Notes: generated by a model from the letters alone, not told the origin. 64,000 nucleotides of DNA from Buttiauxella sp049686335 (GCF_049686335.1 NZ_JBAVHX010000023.1:1-64000), one strand, 5' to 3'. Positions 9,106-17,567 are shown, counted from the stretch's first letter. Translations and numbers: made by a program.

Positions 9106-9119
9106 GCTGGCTTTTTTTT
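9106..9119 (-). terminator. Right arm of split yfiF/ung terminator
   Basis: GCTGGC followed by an eight-T run. It complements the left arm at 8624-8635. On the minus strand it begins four bases downstream of the ung stop. Confidence 0.65.
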
Positions 9120-9123
9120 CTCT

Positions 9124-9804
9124 TTATTCAGGTAACTCTGGCGTCCAGTGAATGGTGGGCTGATTACGCTCTGCCAGATATTCATTGGTTTTTGAGAAGT
9201 GACCGCATCCCAGAAAGCCCCGGTGTGCCGACAACGGCGACGGATGAGGCGCCAGCAAAACGTAATGGCGGTTCCGGTCAATAAAGCTGCCTTTCTTCTG
9301 TGCATGTGAACCCCACAGTAAGAAAACTACTCCTTCACAATGTTCATTTATCAAAGCGATGACTTTATCCGTAAAGGTTTCCCAGCCTAATTTCGCATGC
9401 GAATGCGCCTTGCCTGCTTCAACCGTTAGAACCGTATTGAGCAGCATTACGCCCTGGCGCGCCCAGCTTTCCAGATAGCCATGGTTTGGTCGCACAAAAT
9501 CCGTAATGTCACTCTGTAACTCTTTATACATATTGGATAGCGAAGGTGGCACCGCAACACCCGGTAGCACAGAGAACGCCAGACCATGTGCTTGACCTGG
9601 TCCGTGGTAGGGATCCTGACCCAGGATCACAACTTTCACATCTCCTAGCTCAGTAAATCTGAAAGCATTGAAGACGTCCTTCTGAGGTGGGTATACAGTT
9701 ACCCCAGCAGCACGACGTTCAGCAACGGTTGCCAGCGTATTCGTGAAATAGGTTTGTTGCTTCTCTTGCGCCAGCACATCGTGCCAGGTGAGTTGGGTCG
9801 TCAT
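9124..9804 (-). CDS. ung: Uracil-DNA glycosylase
   Basis: Excises uracil from DNA, starting base-excision repair. The 226-residue protein (E. coli 229) has the family-1 water-activating loop GQDPYHGPGQAHGLAFSV (Asp and His of DPYH), the uracil-recognition region LLWGSHAQKK, and the DNA-intercalation loop HPSPLSAHRGF containing the catalytic His. Convergent with yfiF; the terminator they share is split by an IS remnant. Confidence 0.97.
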   Translation of the reverse strand: MTTQLTWHDVLAQEKQQTYFTNTLATVAERRAAGVTVYPPQKDVFNAFRFTELGDVKVVILGQDPYHGPGQAHGLAFSVLPGVAVPPSLSNMYKELQSDITDFVRPNHGYLESWARQGVMLLNTVLTVEAGKAHSHAKLGWETFTDKVIALINEHCEGVVFLLWGSHAQKKGSFIDRNRHYVLLAPHPSPLSAHRGFLGCGHFSKTNEYLAERNQPTIHWTPELPE

Positions 9805-9942
9805 CTCGCTCTCCTGCGATTCGTAATGCGACTAGCTTAACGGCTTCTTTCTTCTAAGCAAATGAATGCGCTACAGAAGAAGCAAGAACCTAAAAAAAGT
9901 TGAAAATTTACATAATTTTTAACTTCTACTAAATGAGCTAAG

Positions 9943-9956
9943 TTGATGTAAAACAA
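9943..9956 (+). promoter_or_regulatory. FNR site II upstream of grcA
   Basis: TTGATGTAAAACAA matches TTGAT-N4-ATCAA at 9 of 10 positions. Its centre is 53 bp upstream of the proximal site, the same separation I recall for the E. coli yfiD promoter (-93.5 and -40.5). Confidence 0.65.
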
Positions 9957-9995
9957 ATAAATGATATGATAGCCACATTGGTTGCATGGAATTAA

Positions 9996-10009
9996 TTGAT
10001 TTAAATCAA
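9996..10009 (+). promoter_or_regulatory. FNR site I of grcA promoter
   Basis: TTGATTTAAATCAA is a perfect FNR half-site pair. A TATAAA -10 element lies at about 10032-10037. With a start near 10043 the FNR site is centred close to -40.5, a class II activator position that predicts anaerobic induction. Confidence 0.85.
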
Positions 10010-10123
10010 GGTTTGCCATGTGTTTGGCTAGTATAAAGATCAGTAACGCAACAATGGTTTTACCAATGAGCCAGTTTATGGCCCGAAATAGAATCACAAA
10101 ATTAGCCCATAGGGAGAAATAAA

Positions 10124-10507
10124 ATGATTACTGGTATCCAAATTACTAAAGCTGCAAATGATTCACTCCTGAACTCTATCTGGCTGCTGGACAGCGAGAA
10201 AGGCGAAGCGCGTTGTGTCTGTGCTAAAGCAGATTTTGCAGAAGATGAAGTTGTCGCAGTGAGCAAACTGGGTGAGTTCGAATATCGTGAAATCCCAGTT
10301 GAAGCAAAACCTGAAGTTCGTGTGGAAGGTGGTCAGCATTTGAACGTGAACGTTCTGCGCCGCGAAACTCTGGAAGATGCAGTTAAACATCCAGAAAAAT
10401 ACCCACAGCTGACCATTCGTGTGTCTGGTTATGCGGTGCGTTTCAACTCACTGACTCCAGAACAACAGCGTGACGTTATCGCTCGTACATTTACAGCAAG
10501 CCTGTAA
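10124..10507 (+). CDS. grcA: Autonomous glycyl radical cofactor GrcA (YfiD)
   Basis: A 127-residue spare part for pyruvate formate-lyase: it carries a glycyl radical and restores PFL that was cleaved by oxygen. The C-terminal RVSGYAVRFNSLTPEQQRDVI is the glycyl-radical loop (radical Gly in SGYAV). The ribosome site is GGGAGA. Two FNR sites upstream fit anaerobic expression, and a strong terminator follows. Confidence 0.97.
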   Translation: MITGIQITKAANDSLLNSIWLLDSEKGEARCVCAKADFAEDEVVAVSKLGEFEYREIPVEAKPEVRVEGGQHLNVNVLRRETLEDAVKHPEKYPQLTIRVSGYAVRFNSLTPEQQRDVIARTFTASL

Positions 10508-10519
10508 TAGTTAAAATAT

Positions 10520-10555
10520 TAAAAAAGCCGGTGCAACTGCACCGGCTTTTTTTAT
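10520..10555 (+). terminator. Terminator of grcA
   Basis: AAAAAAGCCGGTGCAACTGC starts a stem GCCGGTGCA/TGCACCGGC followed by seven T. This is a strong rho-independent terminator directly after grcA. Confidence 0.9.
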
Positions 10556-10605
10556 GGGTTTGATTCAATAATGATGATTAAACCGCTAAAACATCCATTC
10601 AAAAC

Positions 10606-10638
10606 ATAAAAAAACCGCCTAAACGGAGGCGGTTTTAA
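10606..10638 (-). terminator. Terminator of srmB
   Basis: A stem of ACCGCCT/AGGCGGT with A-rich left and T-rich right flanks, 15 bases beyond the srmB stop. On the minus strand it ends in a run of T. Confidence 0.8.
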
Positions 10639-10652
10639 GTATCAATGACGAT

Positions 10653-11975
10653 TTATTCAGCAGAGTCAGTTTTCGCACTGCTTGGCTTGCGGCGCTTACC
10701 AACGTTCTTCTTATCACGAAGGCGAACTTTCACACGCGGTTTTTCTTTATCGTCTTTTTTCTTCTCTTCGCGCCTGGCGAGAACTTTCTTCGACGGTTTA
10801 CCCGTGAGTTTCTCACTTGGCGCACGAGTCGTAGGACGCAGTTCATCAATCACACGCGATTTCATCGGCTCTTTCATGTAGCGAGTGACTTTGCCAAGCA
10901 GCAAATGGTCATGCGCTTCAACCAGTGAAATTGCCGTACCTTTGAGTCCAGCGCGGCCAGTACGCCCGATACGGTGCAGATAGGTATCAGCGGTACGTGG
11001 CATATCGAAGTTGAACACATGGCTGACTTCTGGAATATCAATACCACGCGCGGCAACATCGGTAGCAATCAGTACGTTCACGCGGCCATCAGTCAAACGC
11101 TTGATAGCTTCAGTACGCTTCATTTGCACCATTTCGCCTTCGAGATAGCAGGTGTTGATACCCGCTTCACGCAGCCACGCTACTAATTCATGCACACGAT
11201 CGCGTTTACGCACAAACACGATTGAACGTGTGGTATCCGGTTGTTGTAGCAAATGCACCAACAGCGCGGTTTTATGTTCAACGTTGTCTGCGCGGTAGTA
11301 CCACTGATGGATTTTCTTGCGCTCACGAGTTGATGATGTAGCAGAAACTTCAACAGGGTCTTCTAACAAACGCTCTGCAAAATTCTTAATTGCATCGCCT
11401 TCAAGCGTTGCGGAGAACAGCATGGTTTGTTTGCGCCAGCGAGTTTCAGCAGCAATGGTTTCGATATCCTGCGCAAAGCCCAGATCCAACATGCGATCGG
11501 CTTCATCAAGAATCAGTGTCTCTACCGCACGGCAATCAAAATTTTCTTCTTTAATGTATTGCAGCAGGCGACCCGTCGTTGCAACAACGATATCCTGGTT
11601 TTCGCTGAACACTTCTGCGTGGTTCATATAAGCCACGCCACCTGTGATGGTTGCGATATCAAGATGGGTATGTTTTGCCAGTTCACGAGCGTGATCGGCC
11701 ACTTGCATTGCCAGTTCACGCGTTGGCGTGACGATCAAAATACGTGGTGGGCCAGACTTCTTACGCGGGAAATCGACCAAATGCTGTAACACAGGCAGCA
11801 AATAAGCGGCTGTTTTACCGGTACCGGTTGGTGCGGAACCGAGGACATCACGCCCTTCAAGTGCAGGTGGAATGGCGGCAGCCTGAATAGCTGTCGGGCG
11901 GGTAAAGCCCTTGTCCTGGAGCGCGAGCAACAAGCTCTCGTCAAGTTCGAGTTCGGAAAAAGTGGTTACAGTCAT
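10653..11975 (-). CDS. srmB: ATP-dependent RNA helicase SrmB
   Basis: DEAD-box helicase that assists early 50S ribosomal subunit assembly, mainly at low temperature. The 440-residue protein shows the Q motif near residue 27, motif I APTGTGKT (48-55), PTREL, motif II DEAD (157-160), SAT, and motif VI HRIGRTGRAG. The tail from about 380 is highly basic (REEKKKDDKEK, KVRLRDKK) and likely binds RNA. It is divergent from trmN. The E. coli neighbours yfiE and eamB are missing on the grcA side. Confidence 0.97.
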   Translation of the reverse strand: MTVTTFSELELDESLLLALQDKGFTRPTAIQAAAIPPALEGRDVLGSAPTGTGKTAAYLLPVLQHLVDFPRKKSGPPRILIVTPTRELAMQVADHARELAKHTHLDIATITGGVAYMNHAEVFSENQDIVVATTGRLLQYIKEENFDCRAVETLILDEADRMLDLGFAQDIETIAAETRWRKQTMLFSATLEGDAIKNFAERLLEDPVEVSATSSTRERKKIHQWYYRADNVEHKTALLVHLLQQPDTTRSIVFVRKRDRVHELVAWLREAGINTCYLEGEMVQMKRTEAIKRLTDGRVNVLIATDVAARGIDIPEVSHVFNFDMPRTADTYLHRIGRTGRAGLKGTAISLVEAHDHLLLGKVTRYMKEPMKSRVIDELRPTTRAPSEKLTGKPSKKVLARREEKKKDDKEKPRVKVRLRDKKNVGKRRKPSSAKTDSAE

Positions 11976-12108
11976 GGTCTTCCTCTATGTAGGGCGCCGA
12001 TTATAGACGTTATGGCTGCGATCTTCATCTGTTTGTGTGGGTAACTGACGCTTTTCCTGGCTGCAAGTTTCCCCTATGCTACTCCAGTTTCTCTACAGGG
12101 TAGCTAAG

Positions 12109-12846
12109 ATGTGCAGTCAAAAAGCAGTATTGCGTCGTGATGGATTCACCTTTAAACAGTTCTTTGTAGCGCACGATCGATGCGCAATGAAAGTTGGTAC
12201 CGATGGCACGTTGCTGGGAGCGTGGGTTCCCGTCGCTAAAGTAAAGAATGCACTGGATATCGGCACTGGTAGCGGGTTGCTGGCATTGATGCTGGCGCAA
12301 CGTACGTCTGAAGATGTAATCATTGATGCCGTGGAACTTGATCCCATTGCCGCAGAGCAGGCCGCGGAAAACGCGGCAGGGTGTAAGTGGTCTTCACGCA
12401 TTAATGTTCATTGTGCGGATATCCGTGAGTGGGCGCAGCAAGCTACGCAACGTTACTCGTTAATAGTTAGCAATCCACCGTTTTTTGCACAGGGCAGTGA
12501 TTGTGCATCCCCGGAACGTGCTCAGGCTCGTTATACCACGACGCTTGATCATCAGGCGTTGCTGAGCAGTGCAGCGGAATTGATCACGGAAGACGGCTTT
12601 TTCTGTGTGATCATGCCTGAAACGTCGGGAACAGCTTTTACTGAGTTAGCAAAAACGCAGGGATGGTTTGTACGTTATCGTACAGATATTGCAGATAATG
12701 AAACGCGTTTGCCGCATCGTGTGATGCTTGCGTTGTCACCGACAGACGGAGAGTACTTTACCGATCGTTTGATTATTCGTGGGCCAGACCAGCAATATTC
12801 CGAAGGATACTGTGGCCTAACCCAGGACTTCTATTTGTTTATGTAA
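12109..12846 (+). CDS. trmN: tRNA1(Val) adenine-37 N6-methyltransferase TrmN (YfiC)
   Basis: Methylates N6 of A37 in tRNA-Val using SAM. The 245-residue protein (same as E. coli) has the SAM motif LDIGTGSGLLALMLAQR and the catalytic NPPF tetrad (SNPPFF; E. coli has NPPYY), both forms being known in N6-adenine methyltransferases. The frame extends 11 codons upstream to 12076; the ATG at 12109 aligns with the E. coli start. It overlaps the 3' end of nadB by 16 bases, tail to tail. Confidence 0.92.
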   Translation: MCSQKAVLRRDGFTFKQFFVAHDRCAMKVGTDGTLLGAWVPVAKVKNALDIGTGSGLLALMLAQRTSEDVIIDAVELDPIAAEQAAENAAGCKWSSRINVHCADIREWAQQATQRYSLIVSNPPFFAQGSDCASPERAQARYTTTLDHQALLSSAAELITEDGFFCVIMPETSGTAFTELAKTQGWFVRYRTDIADNETRLPHRVMLALSPTDGEYFTDRLIIRGPDQQYSEGYCGLTQDFYLFM

Positions 12847-14447
12847 AGCGGCGAAAGAATGCTTGGTCCGGAGTTATCAGCCAAATCCGGGTAGTCCAGA
12901 GTGTAATGCAAACCCCGGCTTTCTTTACGCATCATGGCACAGCGCACAATTAACTCTGCAACCTGAACCAGGTTGCGAAGTTCCAGTAAATTGTTCGACA
13001 CGCGGAAGTTGGCATAGTACTCGTCGATTTCCTGCTGCAACATGGTAATTCTGCGCAATGCACGTTCCAGACGGCGAGTGGAGCGCACGATCCCGACGTA
13101 ATCCCACATAAACAGACGCAGTTCATGCCAGTTGTGCTGGATAACCACCTGTTCATCAGGGTTATCGACGCGACTGTCATCCCAGTCAGGCAATGAGCGG
13201 GAAATTCGTGCGTATGGCATGCGCTTCATAATATCCTCCGCGGCTGACCAACCATAAACCAGACACTCGAGTAACGAATTTGACGCCATACGGTTTGCAC
13301 CGTGCAGCCCGGTATAAGTCACTTCGCCGATAGCGTACAAGCCATCAACGTCAGTGCGACCATTCTCATCCACCATCACACCGCCGCAGGTATAGTGGGC
13401 TGCAGGTACCACGGGAACCGGTTCTTTAGTAAGATCGATACCCAGTCCCATCAGTTTTTCGTAAATGGTAGGGAAATGGTGGCGCACAAACTCTTCGGGC
13501 TTGTGGCTGATATCCAGATACATGCAATCGGCACCCAGACGTTTCATCTCATGATCGATGGCGCGTGCGACGATGTCGCGCGGGGCAAGTTCGCCGCGCT
13601 CATCAAAATCAGGCATAAATCGGCTACCATCTGGGCGTTTGAGATACGCACCTTCACCGCGTAATGCTTCGGTTAGCAGGAAATTTCGCGCTTGCGGATG
13701 GAACAAAGCGGTAGGGTGGAACTGATTAAACTCAAGGTTCGCTACACGACAACCGGCACGCCAGGCCATGGCAATACCATCGCCCGAAGAAATATCCGGG
13801 TTAGTAGTATATTGATAAACTTTTGATGCGCCGCCGGTGGCTAAAACCACAGCTTTCGTCCGGCAAGTTTCCACTTTTTCGCGGTTACGGTTCCAAATCC
13901 ACGCACCCACCACGCGACGGGTGCCCGGCAGACCAATCTTATCTGAAACAATCAGATCGACAGCGTTACTCCGCTCAATCACGCGAATATTGGGATGGCT
14001 CAACGCTTTGCCGACCAGCGTGGTTTCAACTTCTTTACCTGTGGCATCTGCAGCATGCAGAATGCGGCGATGGCTATGCCCACCTTCGCGAGTTAGATGG
14101 TAGCTTTCAGCACCATTTGCCTGGATCTCAGTATCAAACAGCACGCCTTGATCGATTAACCACTGCACACAATGGCGCGCGTTACTGGCAACAAATTCCA
14201 CCGCATCTCGATCGCAAATTCCGGCACCTGCAATCAGCGTGTCTTCGACATGTGAATCGATGCTATCCGTTTCATCAAACACCGCGGCAATGCCACCTTG
14301 AGCATAGAATGTCGAGCCTTCATTTATTGGCCCTTTACTCAGAACAATAACTTTGCAGTTTTCGGCAAGCCGTAAAGCGAGAGATAGGCCAGCAGCTCCG
14401 CTACCGACGATAAGTACATCACATGCGAGTTCGGAATTTGCGTTCAT
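12831..14447 (-). CDS. nadB: L-aspartate oxidase NadB
   Basis: FAD enzyme oxidising aspartate to iminoaspartate, the first step of de novo NAD synthesis (with NadA). The 538-residue protein has the Rossmann FAD motif DVLIVGSGAAGLSLALRL at the start, the succinate-dehydrogenase-family signature with TREGGHSHRR, HPTALFHP and HYTCGGVMVDE, and GLHGANRMASNSLLE. The frame runs 20 codons upstream to 14507, but MNANSELACDVL at 14447 matches the E. coli start. No clear ribosome site precedes this ATG, and the NadR operator occupies that position. Confidence 0.95.
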   Translation of the reverse strand: MNANSELACDVLIVGSGAAGLSLALRLAENCKVIVLSKGPINEGSTFYAQGGIAAVFDETDSIDSHVEDTLIAGAGICDRDAVEFVASNARHCVQWLIDQGVLFDTEIQANGAESYHLTREGGHSHRRILHAADATGKEVETTLVGKALSHPNIRVIERSNAVDLIVSDKIGLPGTRRVVGAWIWNRNREKVETCRTKAVVLATGGASKVYQYTTNPDISSGDGIAMAWRAGCRVANLEFNQFHPTALFHPQARNFLLTEALRGEGAYLKRPDGSRFMPDFDERGELAPRDIVARAIDHEMKRLGADCMYLDISHKPEEFVRHHFPTIYEKLMGLGIDLTKEPVPVVPAAHYTCGGVMVDENGRTDVDGLYAIGEVTYTGLHGANRMASNSLLECLVYGWSAAEDIMKRMPYARISRSLPDWDDSRVDNPDEQVVIQHNWHELRLFMWDYVGIVRSTRRLERALRRITMLQQEIDEYYANFRVSNNLLELRNLVQVAELIVRCAMMRKESRGLHYTLDYPDLADNSGPSILSPLYINK

Positions 14448-14449
14448 CG

Positions 14450-14467
14450 TGTTTAATTTACTAAACA
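14450..14467 (-). promoter_or_regulatory. NadR operator of nadB
   Basis: TGTTTA-N6-TAAACA is a perfect 6-6-6 palindrome of the NadR (NAD repressor) type. It ends two bases before the nadB start codon, in the leader just downstream of a probable -10 (TATGCT on the minus strand). It predicts repression of nadB when NAD is plentiful. Confidence 0.85.
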
Positions 14468-14771
14468 AAGGTTGGGCCAGCATATCATCCGATGTGGGCT
14501 GTAACACGCTTTTTTTAAGGCTGCGTTATATCAACTAAACAAGAGGAGGGTTTTACTCAGTTTCATCCGAATAATAGCGTTAATACACACTTTTTCGCGC
14601 CAGCTCACCGTTAGTGGCAGATTTTCTGATGAAAAATCATGATTCATGCGATACTCTGCATGATTCTAGCGATCGCCTTTCAGGATAAAAAAGGTGCCAC
14701 CGTTTGTGCCATGAAACTTATAATCAAGAAGAGACAATTCGTGGAACAGATCAGGAAAACAATGGCGTAAT

Positions 14772-14799
14772 GGAACTTTGCTCAAATCGAGCGCTCCAA
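14772..14799 (+). promoter_or_regulatory. Sigma-E promoter of rpoE
   Basis: GGAACTT at 14772-14778, a 16-base spacer and TCCAA at 14795-14799 fit the sigma-E consensus and align with the autoregulated E. coli rpoE promoter as I recall it. Transcription would start near 14805. The remaining part of 14468-14771 probably holds further rpoE promoters; I see no clear ones. Confidence 0.75.
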
Positions 14800-14830
14800 C
14801 CGTGAACTTGCTCATTTATGCAGAGTTCGG

Positions 14831-14884
14831 GTGGCTTTTCAATTACGCGTGGAAATAGGTTTGGGGAGACATTACCTCGGATGA
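14831..14884 (+). CDS. rseD: RseD-like leader reading frame coupled to rpoE
   Basis: In the frame whose TGA overlaps the rpoE ATG (ATGA, 14881-14884) an open stretch runs back to 14771. It ends GLGRHYLG; the E. coli RseD leader peptide, as I recall it, ends GLGRLYLG. There is no ATG in the open stretch; the GTG at 14831 is the first usual alternative start, giving about 17 residues. Coupled translation would make rpoE expression depend on this frame. Real start and expression are uncertain. Confidence 0.45.
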   Translation: MAFQLRVEIGLGRHYLG

Positions 14885-15456
14885 GCGAGCAGTTAACGGA
14901 TCAGGTCCTCGTCGAACGGGTCCAGAAGGGAGATCAGAAGTCATTTAATTTACTGGTGGTTCGCTATCAGCATAAAGTGGCGAGTCTGGTTTCCCGCTAT
15001 GTACCTTCAGGAGATGTTCCTGACGTGGTGCAGGAGTCTTTCATCAAAGCTTATCGCGCATTGGATTCATTCCGTGGCGATAGTGCGTTTTATACATGGT
15101 TGTACCGCATCGCGGTCAACACGGCAAAAAATTATCTGGTTGCTCAGGGACGTCGTCCTCCATCTAGCGATGTGGATGCAATTGATGCGGAAAACTACGA
15201 AAGTGGCAGTGCATTAAAAGAAATTTCGAACCCTGAGAACTTAATGTTGTCTGAAGAACTGAGACAAATAGTTTTCCGTACTATTGAGTCACTCCCTGAA
15301 GATTTACGCATGGCAATTACGTTGCGGGAGTTGGATGGTTTGAGCTATGAAGAAATAGCCGCCATCATGGATTGCCCAGTAGGGACTGTACGTTCTCGTA
15401 TTTTCCGTGCGCGGGAAGCTATTGATAATAAAGTTCAACCGCTTATCAGGCGTTGA
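14881..15456 (+). CDS. rpoE: RNA polymerase sigma-E factor RpoE
   Basis: ECF sigma factor for the envelope stress response. At 191 residues it is nearly identical to the E. coli protein: sigma2 region (FNLLVVRYQHKVASLVSRY, DVVQESFIKAYRAL, FYTWLYRIAVNTAKNYL) and sigma4 (LPEDLRMAITLRELDGLSYEEIAAIMDCPVGTVRSRI). The frame extends 21 codons upstream, but the ATG at 14881 is the conserved start. First gene of rpoE-rseA-rseB-rseC; activity is held by RseA at the membrane. Confidence 0.98.
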   Translation: MSEQLTDQVLVERVQKGDQKSFNLLVVRYQHKVASLVSRYVPSGDVPDVVQESFIKAYRALDSFRGDSAFYTWLYRIAVNTAKNYLVAQGRRPPSSDVDAIDAENYESGSALKEISNPENLMLSEELRQIVFRTIESLPEDLRMAITLRELDGLSYEEIAAIMDCPVGTVRSRIFRAREAIDNKVQPLIRR

Positions 15457-15487
15457 CGATAGCGGGTTACTGGAAGGGTAATTAGGC

Positions 15488-16135
15488 ATGCAGAAAGAAC
15501 AGCTTTCCGCTTTAATGGATGGGGAAACTCTGGATAGCGAGCTGCTGAGCGTCTTATCACAAGACAAATCATTGCAGCAAAGCTGGGAGAGCTACCACCT
15601 AATCCGCGATACTATGCGCGGCGATACCAGTGAATTGCTTCATTTTGATATTGCAGCCAATGTTATGGCGGCGATTGAAAATGAACCAGTGCGTCATGTC
15701 ACGCCACTTATCACGGAACAGCAGCCTGAACCTCAGCAATGGCAGAAAATGTCGTTCTGGAATAAGGTACGTCCTTGGGCCAGCCAATTGACTCAGGTAG
15801 GTGTTGCAGCATGCGTATCACTTGCGGTTATTGTTGGTGTGCAGCACTATAATGGCCAATCTGACAATCCTGCGCAGCCTGAAGCACCAGTGTTCAACAC
15901 TTTACCTATGATGGGTAAAGCGAGCCCGGTAAGTTTGGGTGTACCGTCTGACAGTACTGCAAGTACCGGTCAGCAGCAGGTACAGGAACAACGTCGACGT
16001 ATCAATGCTATGTTGCAAGATTACGAATTGCAGCGTCGTTTACACGCCGAGCAACTCCAGTTTGAACAGGCACAAACCCAGCAAGCTGCGGTACAAGTGC
16101 CAGGAAACCAAACGTTAGGAACTCAATCGCAGTAA
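15488..16135 (+). CDS. rseA: Anti-sigma-E factor RseA
   Basis: Inner-membrane anti-sigma factor that holds RpoE. Of 215 residues, 1-66 form the cytoplasmic sigma-binding domain, about 101-118 the single membrane segment (GVAACVSLAVIVGVQ), and the rest is periplasmic with a coiled, Gln-rich C-terminus. The DegS cleavage region (SPVSLG) and the Ala-Cys pair cut by RseP in the membrane segment are both kept, so the proteolytic stress pathway is intact. Its TAA overlaps the rseB ATG by one base. Confidence 0.96.
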   Translation: MQKEQLSALMDGETLDSELLSVLSQDKSLQQSWESYHLIRDTMRGDTSELLHFDIAANVMAAIENEPVRHVTPLITEQQPEPQQWQKMSFWNKVRPWASQLTQVGVAACVSLAVIVGVQHYNGQSDNPAQPEAPVFNTLPMMGKASPVSLGVPSDSTASTGQQQVQEQRRRINAMLQDYELQRRLHAEQLQFEQAQTQQAAVQVPGNQTLGTQSQ

Positions 16136-17091
16136 TGAAGCAACTTTGGTATGCAGTGTCTCTTATGACAAGCAGCCTGTTGTTCAGCTCAAATGCCTCG
16201 GCGGACACTGTTTCGTCCGGGGCATTGTTGCAGCAAATGAACCAGGCGAGTCAGTCACTCAATTATGAGTTGGCATTTATCAGCATTAATAAGCAAGGGA
16301 TAGAGTCCTTACGCTATCGCCATGCAAGGCTTGATAATCGTCCACTCGCGCAATTGCTTCAGATGGATGGCCCGCGCCGAGAAGTTGTCCAGCGTGGCAG
16401 TGAAATCAGCTACTTTGAACCTGGGCTTGAGCCTTTTACGCTCACCGGTGACTACATCGTTGATTCGCTTCCATCCATCGTCTATACCGACTTCAAACGT
16501 TTAACGCCTTATTACGACTTCATTTCAGTCGGACGGACGCGTATTGCCGATCGTCTGTGCGAAGTGATTCGAGTCGTGGCGCGAGACGGCACCCGATACA
16601 GCTACATGGTGTGGTTGGACTCCGAAACCAAATTACCGATGCGTGTTGATTTGCTGGACCGTGATGGTGAAACGCTGGAGCAATTCCGTGTCATCTCCTT
16701 CAACGTCAGCAAAGAAGCTAATGGCATGATGCAGAGCCTCGCGAAAGCGAATTTACCGCCACTGTTATCAGTGCCAGGTGCTGAGAAAATCAATTTTTCC
16801 TGGGCGCCGACCTGGTTGCCGCAAGGTTTTAGTGAAGTCTCCAGCAGCCGCCGTCCATTGCCGACCGTTGATGTTCCAATCGAATCACGCCTATATTCTG
16901 ACGGCCTGTTTAGCTTCTCGGTTAACATTAGTCGCGCAGCCAATAACAGCACTGATCAGATCCTACGTACCGGGCGTCGCACGGTAAGTTCCGAAATTCG
17001 TGATAAAACTGAAATCACTATCGTCGGTGAGTTGCCGCCACAAACGGCAAAACGTATTGCTGACAGCATTAAATTCAGGACTGCACAATGA
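16135..17091 (+). CDS. rseB: Sigma-E regulatory protein RseB
   Basis: Periplasmic protein that binds RseA and shields it from DegS until released by lipopolysaccharide or lipoproteins. The 318-residue protein has a cleaved signal peptide (about 1-23, ending SNASA) and the two lipoprotein-carrier-like domains of MucB/RseB, with conserved QMNQASQSLNYELAFI at the start. It overlaps rseA by one base and rseC by four (ATGA), so translation is likely coupled. Confidence 0.96.
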   Translation: MKQLWYAVSLMTSSLLFSSNASADTVSSGALLQQMNQASQSLNYELAFISINKQGIESLRYRHARLDNRPLAQLLQMDGPRREVVQRGSEISYFEPGLEPFTLTGDYIVDSLPSIVYTDFKRLTPYYDFISVGRTRIADRLCEVIRVVARDGTRYSYMVWLDSETKLPMRVDLLDRDGETLEQFRVISFNVSKEANGMMQSLAKANLPPLLSVPGAEKINFSWAPTWLPQGFSEVSSSRRPLPTVDVPIESRLYSDGLFSFSVNISRAANNSTDQILRTGRRTVSSEIRDKTEITIVGELPPQTAKRIADSIKFRTAQ

Positions 17092-17567
17092 TTAAGGAGT
17101 GGGCAACAGTCATCTCCTGGCAAAAGGGTGAAGCATTGTTGAGTTGTGACGTTAAAGCGTCATGCAACAGCTGTGCTTCACGCGCAGGTTGCGGCAGCCG
17201 TGTTCTTAATAAGCTAGGTCCACAAACCAGTCATACCTTAGCGGTGGCTTGCGATACGCCACTGGTGGTGGGGCAAAAAGTCGAGTTGGGTATTGCCGAA
17301 GGCAGTCTGATTGGCTCTGCATTACTGGTGTACATGTCCCCGCTGGTGGGATTATTTGTGGTTTCGGCACTGTTTCAGGCGCTGTTTAGTACCAACTTTG
17401 CGGCGATTTGTGGCGCTCTGTTAGGCGGAGTGGGCGGTTTTCTTATCGCGCGTGGCTTCTCCTTGAAACTCAGTCGTCGTGAGTCCTGGCAGCCCGTTAT
17501 TCTCAGCGTCGCCTTACCGCCAAATGCTCTAAGAGTCGAAACAACGACCTCTGCGGACAGCCAGTAA
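17088..17567 (+). CDS. rseC: SoxR-reducing / sigma-E operon protein RseC
   Basis: A 159-residue inner-membrane protein. The N-terminal cytoplasmic part carries four cysteines in the conserved arrangement (C-x6-C-x2-C-x5-C, residues 20-36), suggesting metal or Fe-S binding; two membrane segments lie at about 74-94 and 100-120. In E. coli it takes part in reduction of SoxR and has a mild effect on sigma-E. Last gene of the operon. The next 205 bases hold the lepA leader. Confidence 0.92.
   Translation: MIKEWATVISWQKGEALLSCDVKASCNSCASRAGCGSRVLNKLGPQTSHTLAVACDTPLVVGQKVELGIAEGSLIGSALLVYMSPLVGLFVVSALFQALFSTNFAAICGALLGGVGGFLIARGFSLKLSRRESWQPVILSVALPPNALRVETTTSADSQ

Noticed and set aside
8630..9110. 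Target-site duplication of the IS4 remnant
   Set aside because: The flanks AGCCGTGAAGGT and AGCGTAAGCTGG share only scattered bases; no clean duplication can be claimed.
14620..14650. Possible sigma-54 promoter upstream of rpoE (TGGCAG...CTGAT)
   Set aside because: The -12 GC is missing and no TGTC-N10-GACA box is near, so a GlrR-driven rpoE promoter is not supported here.
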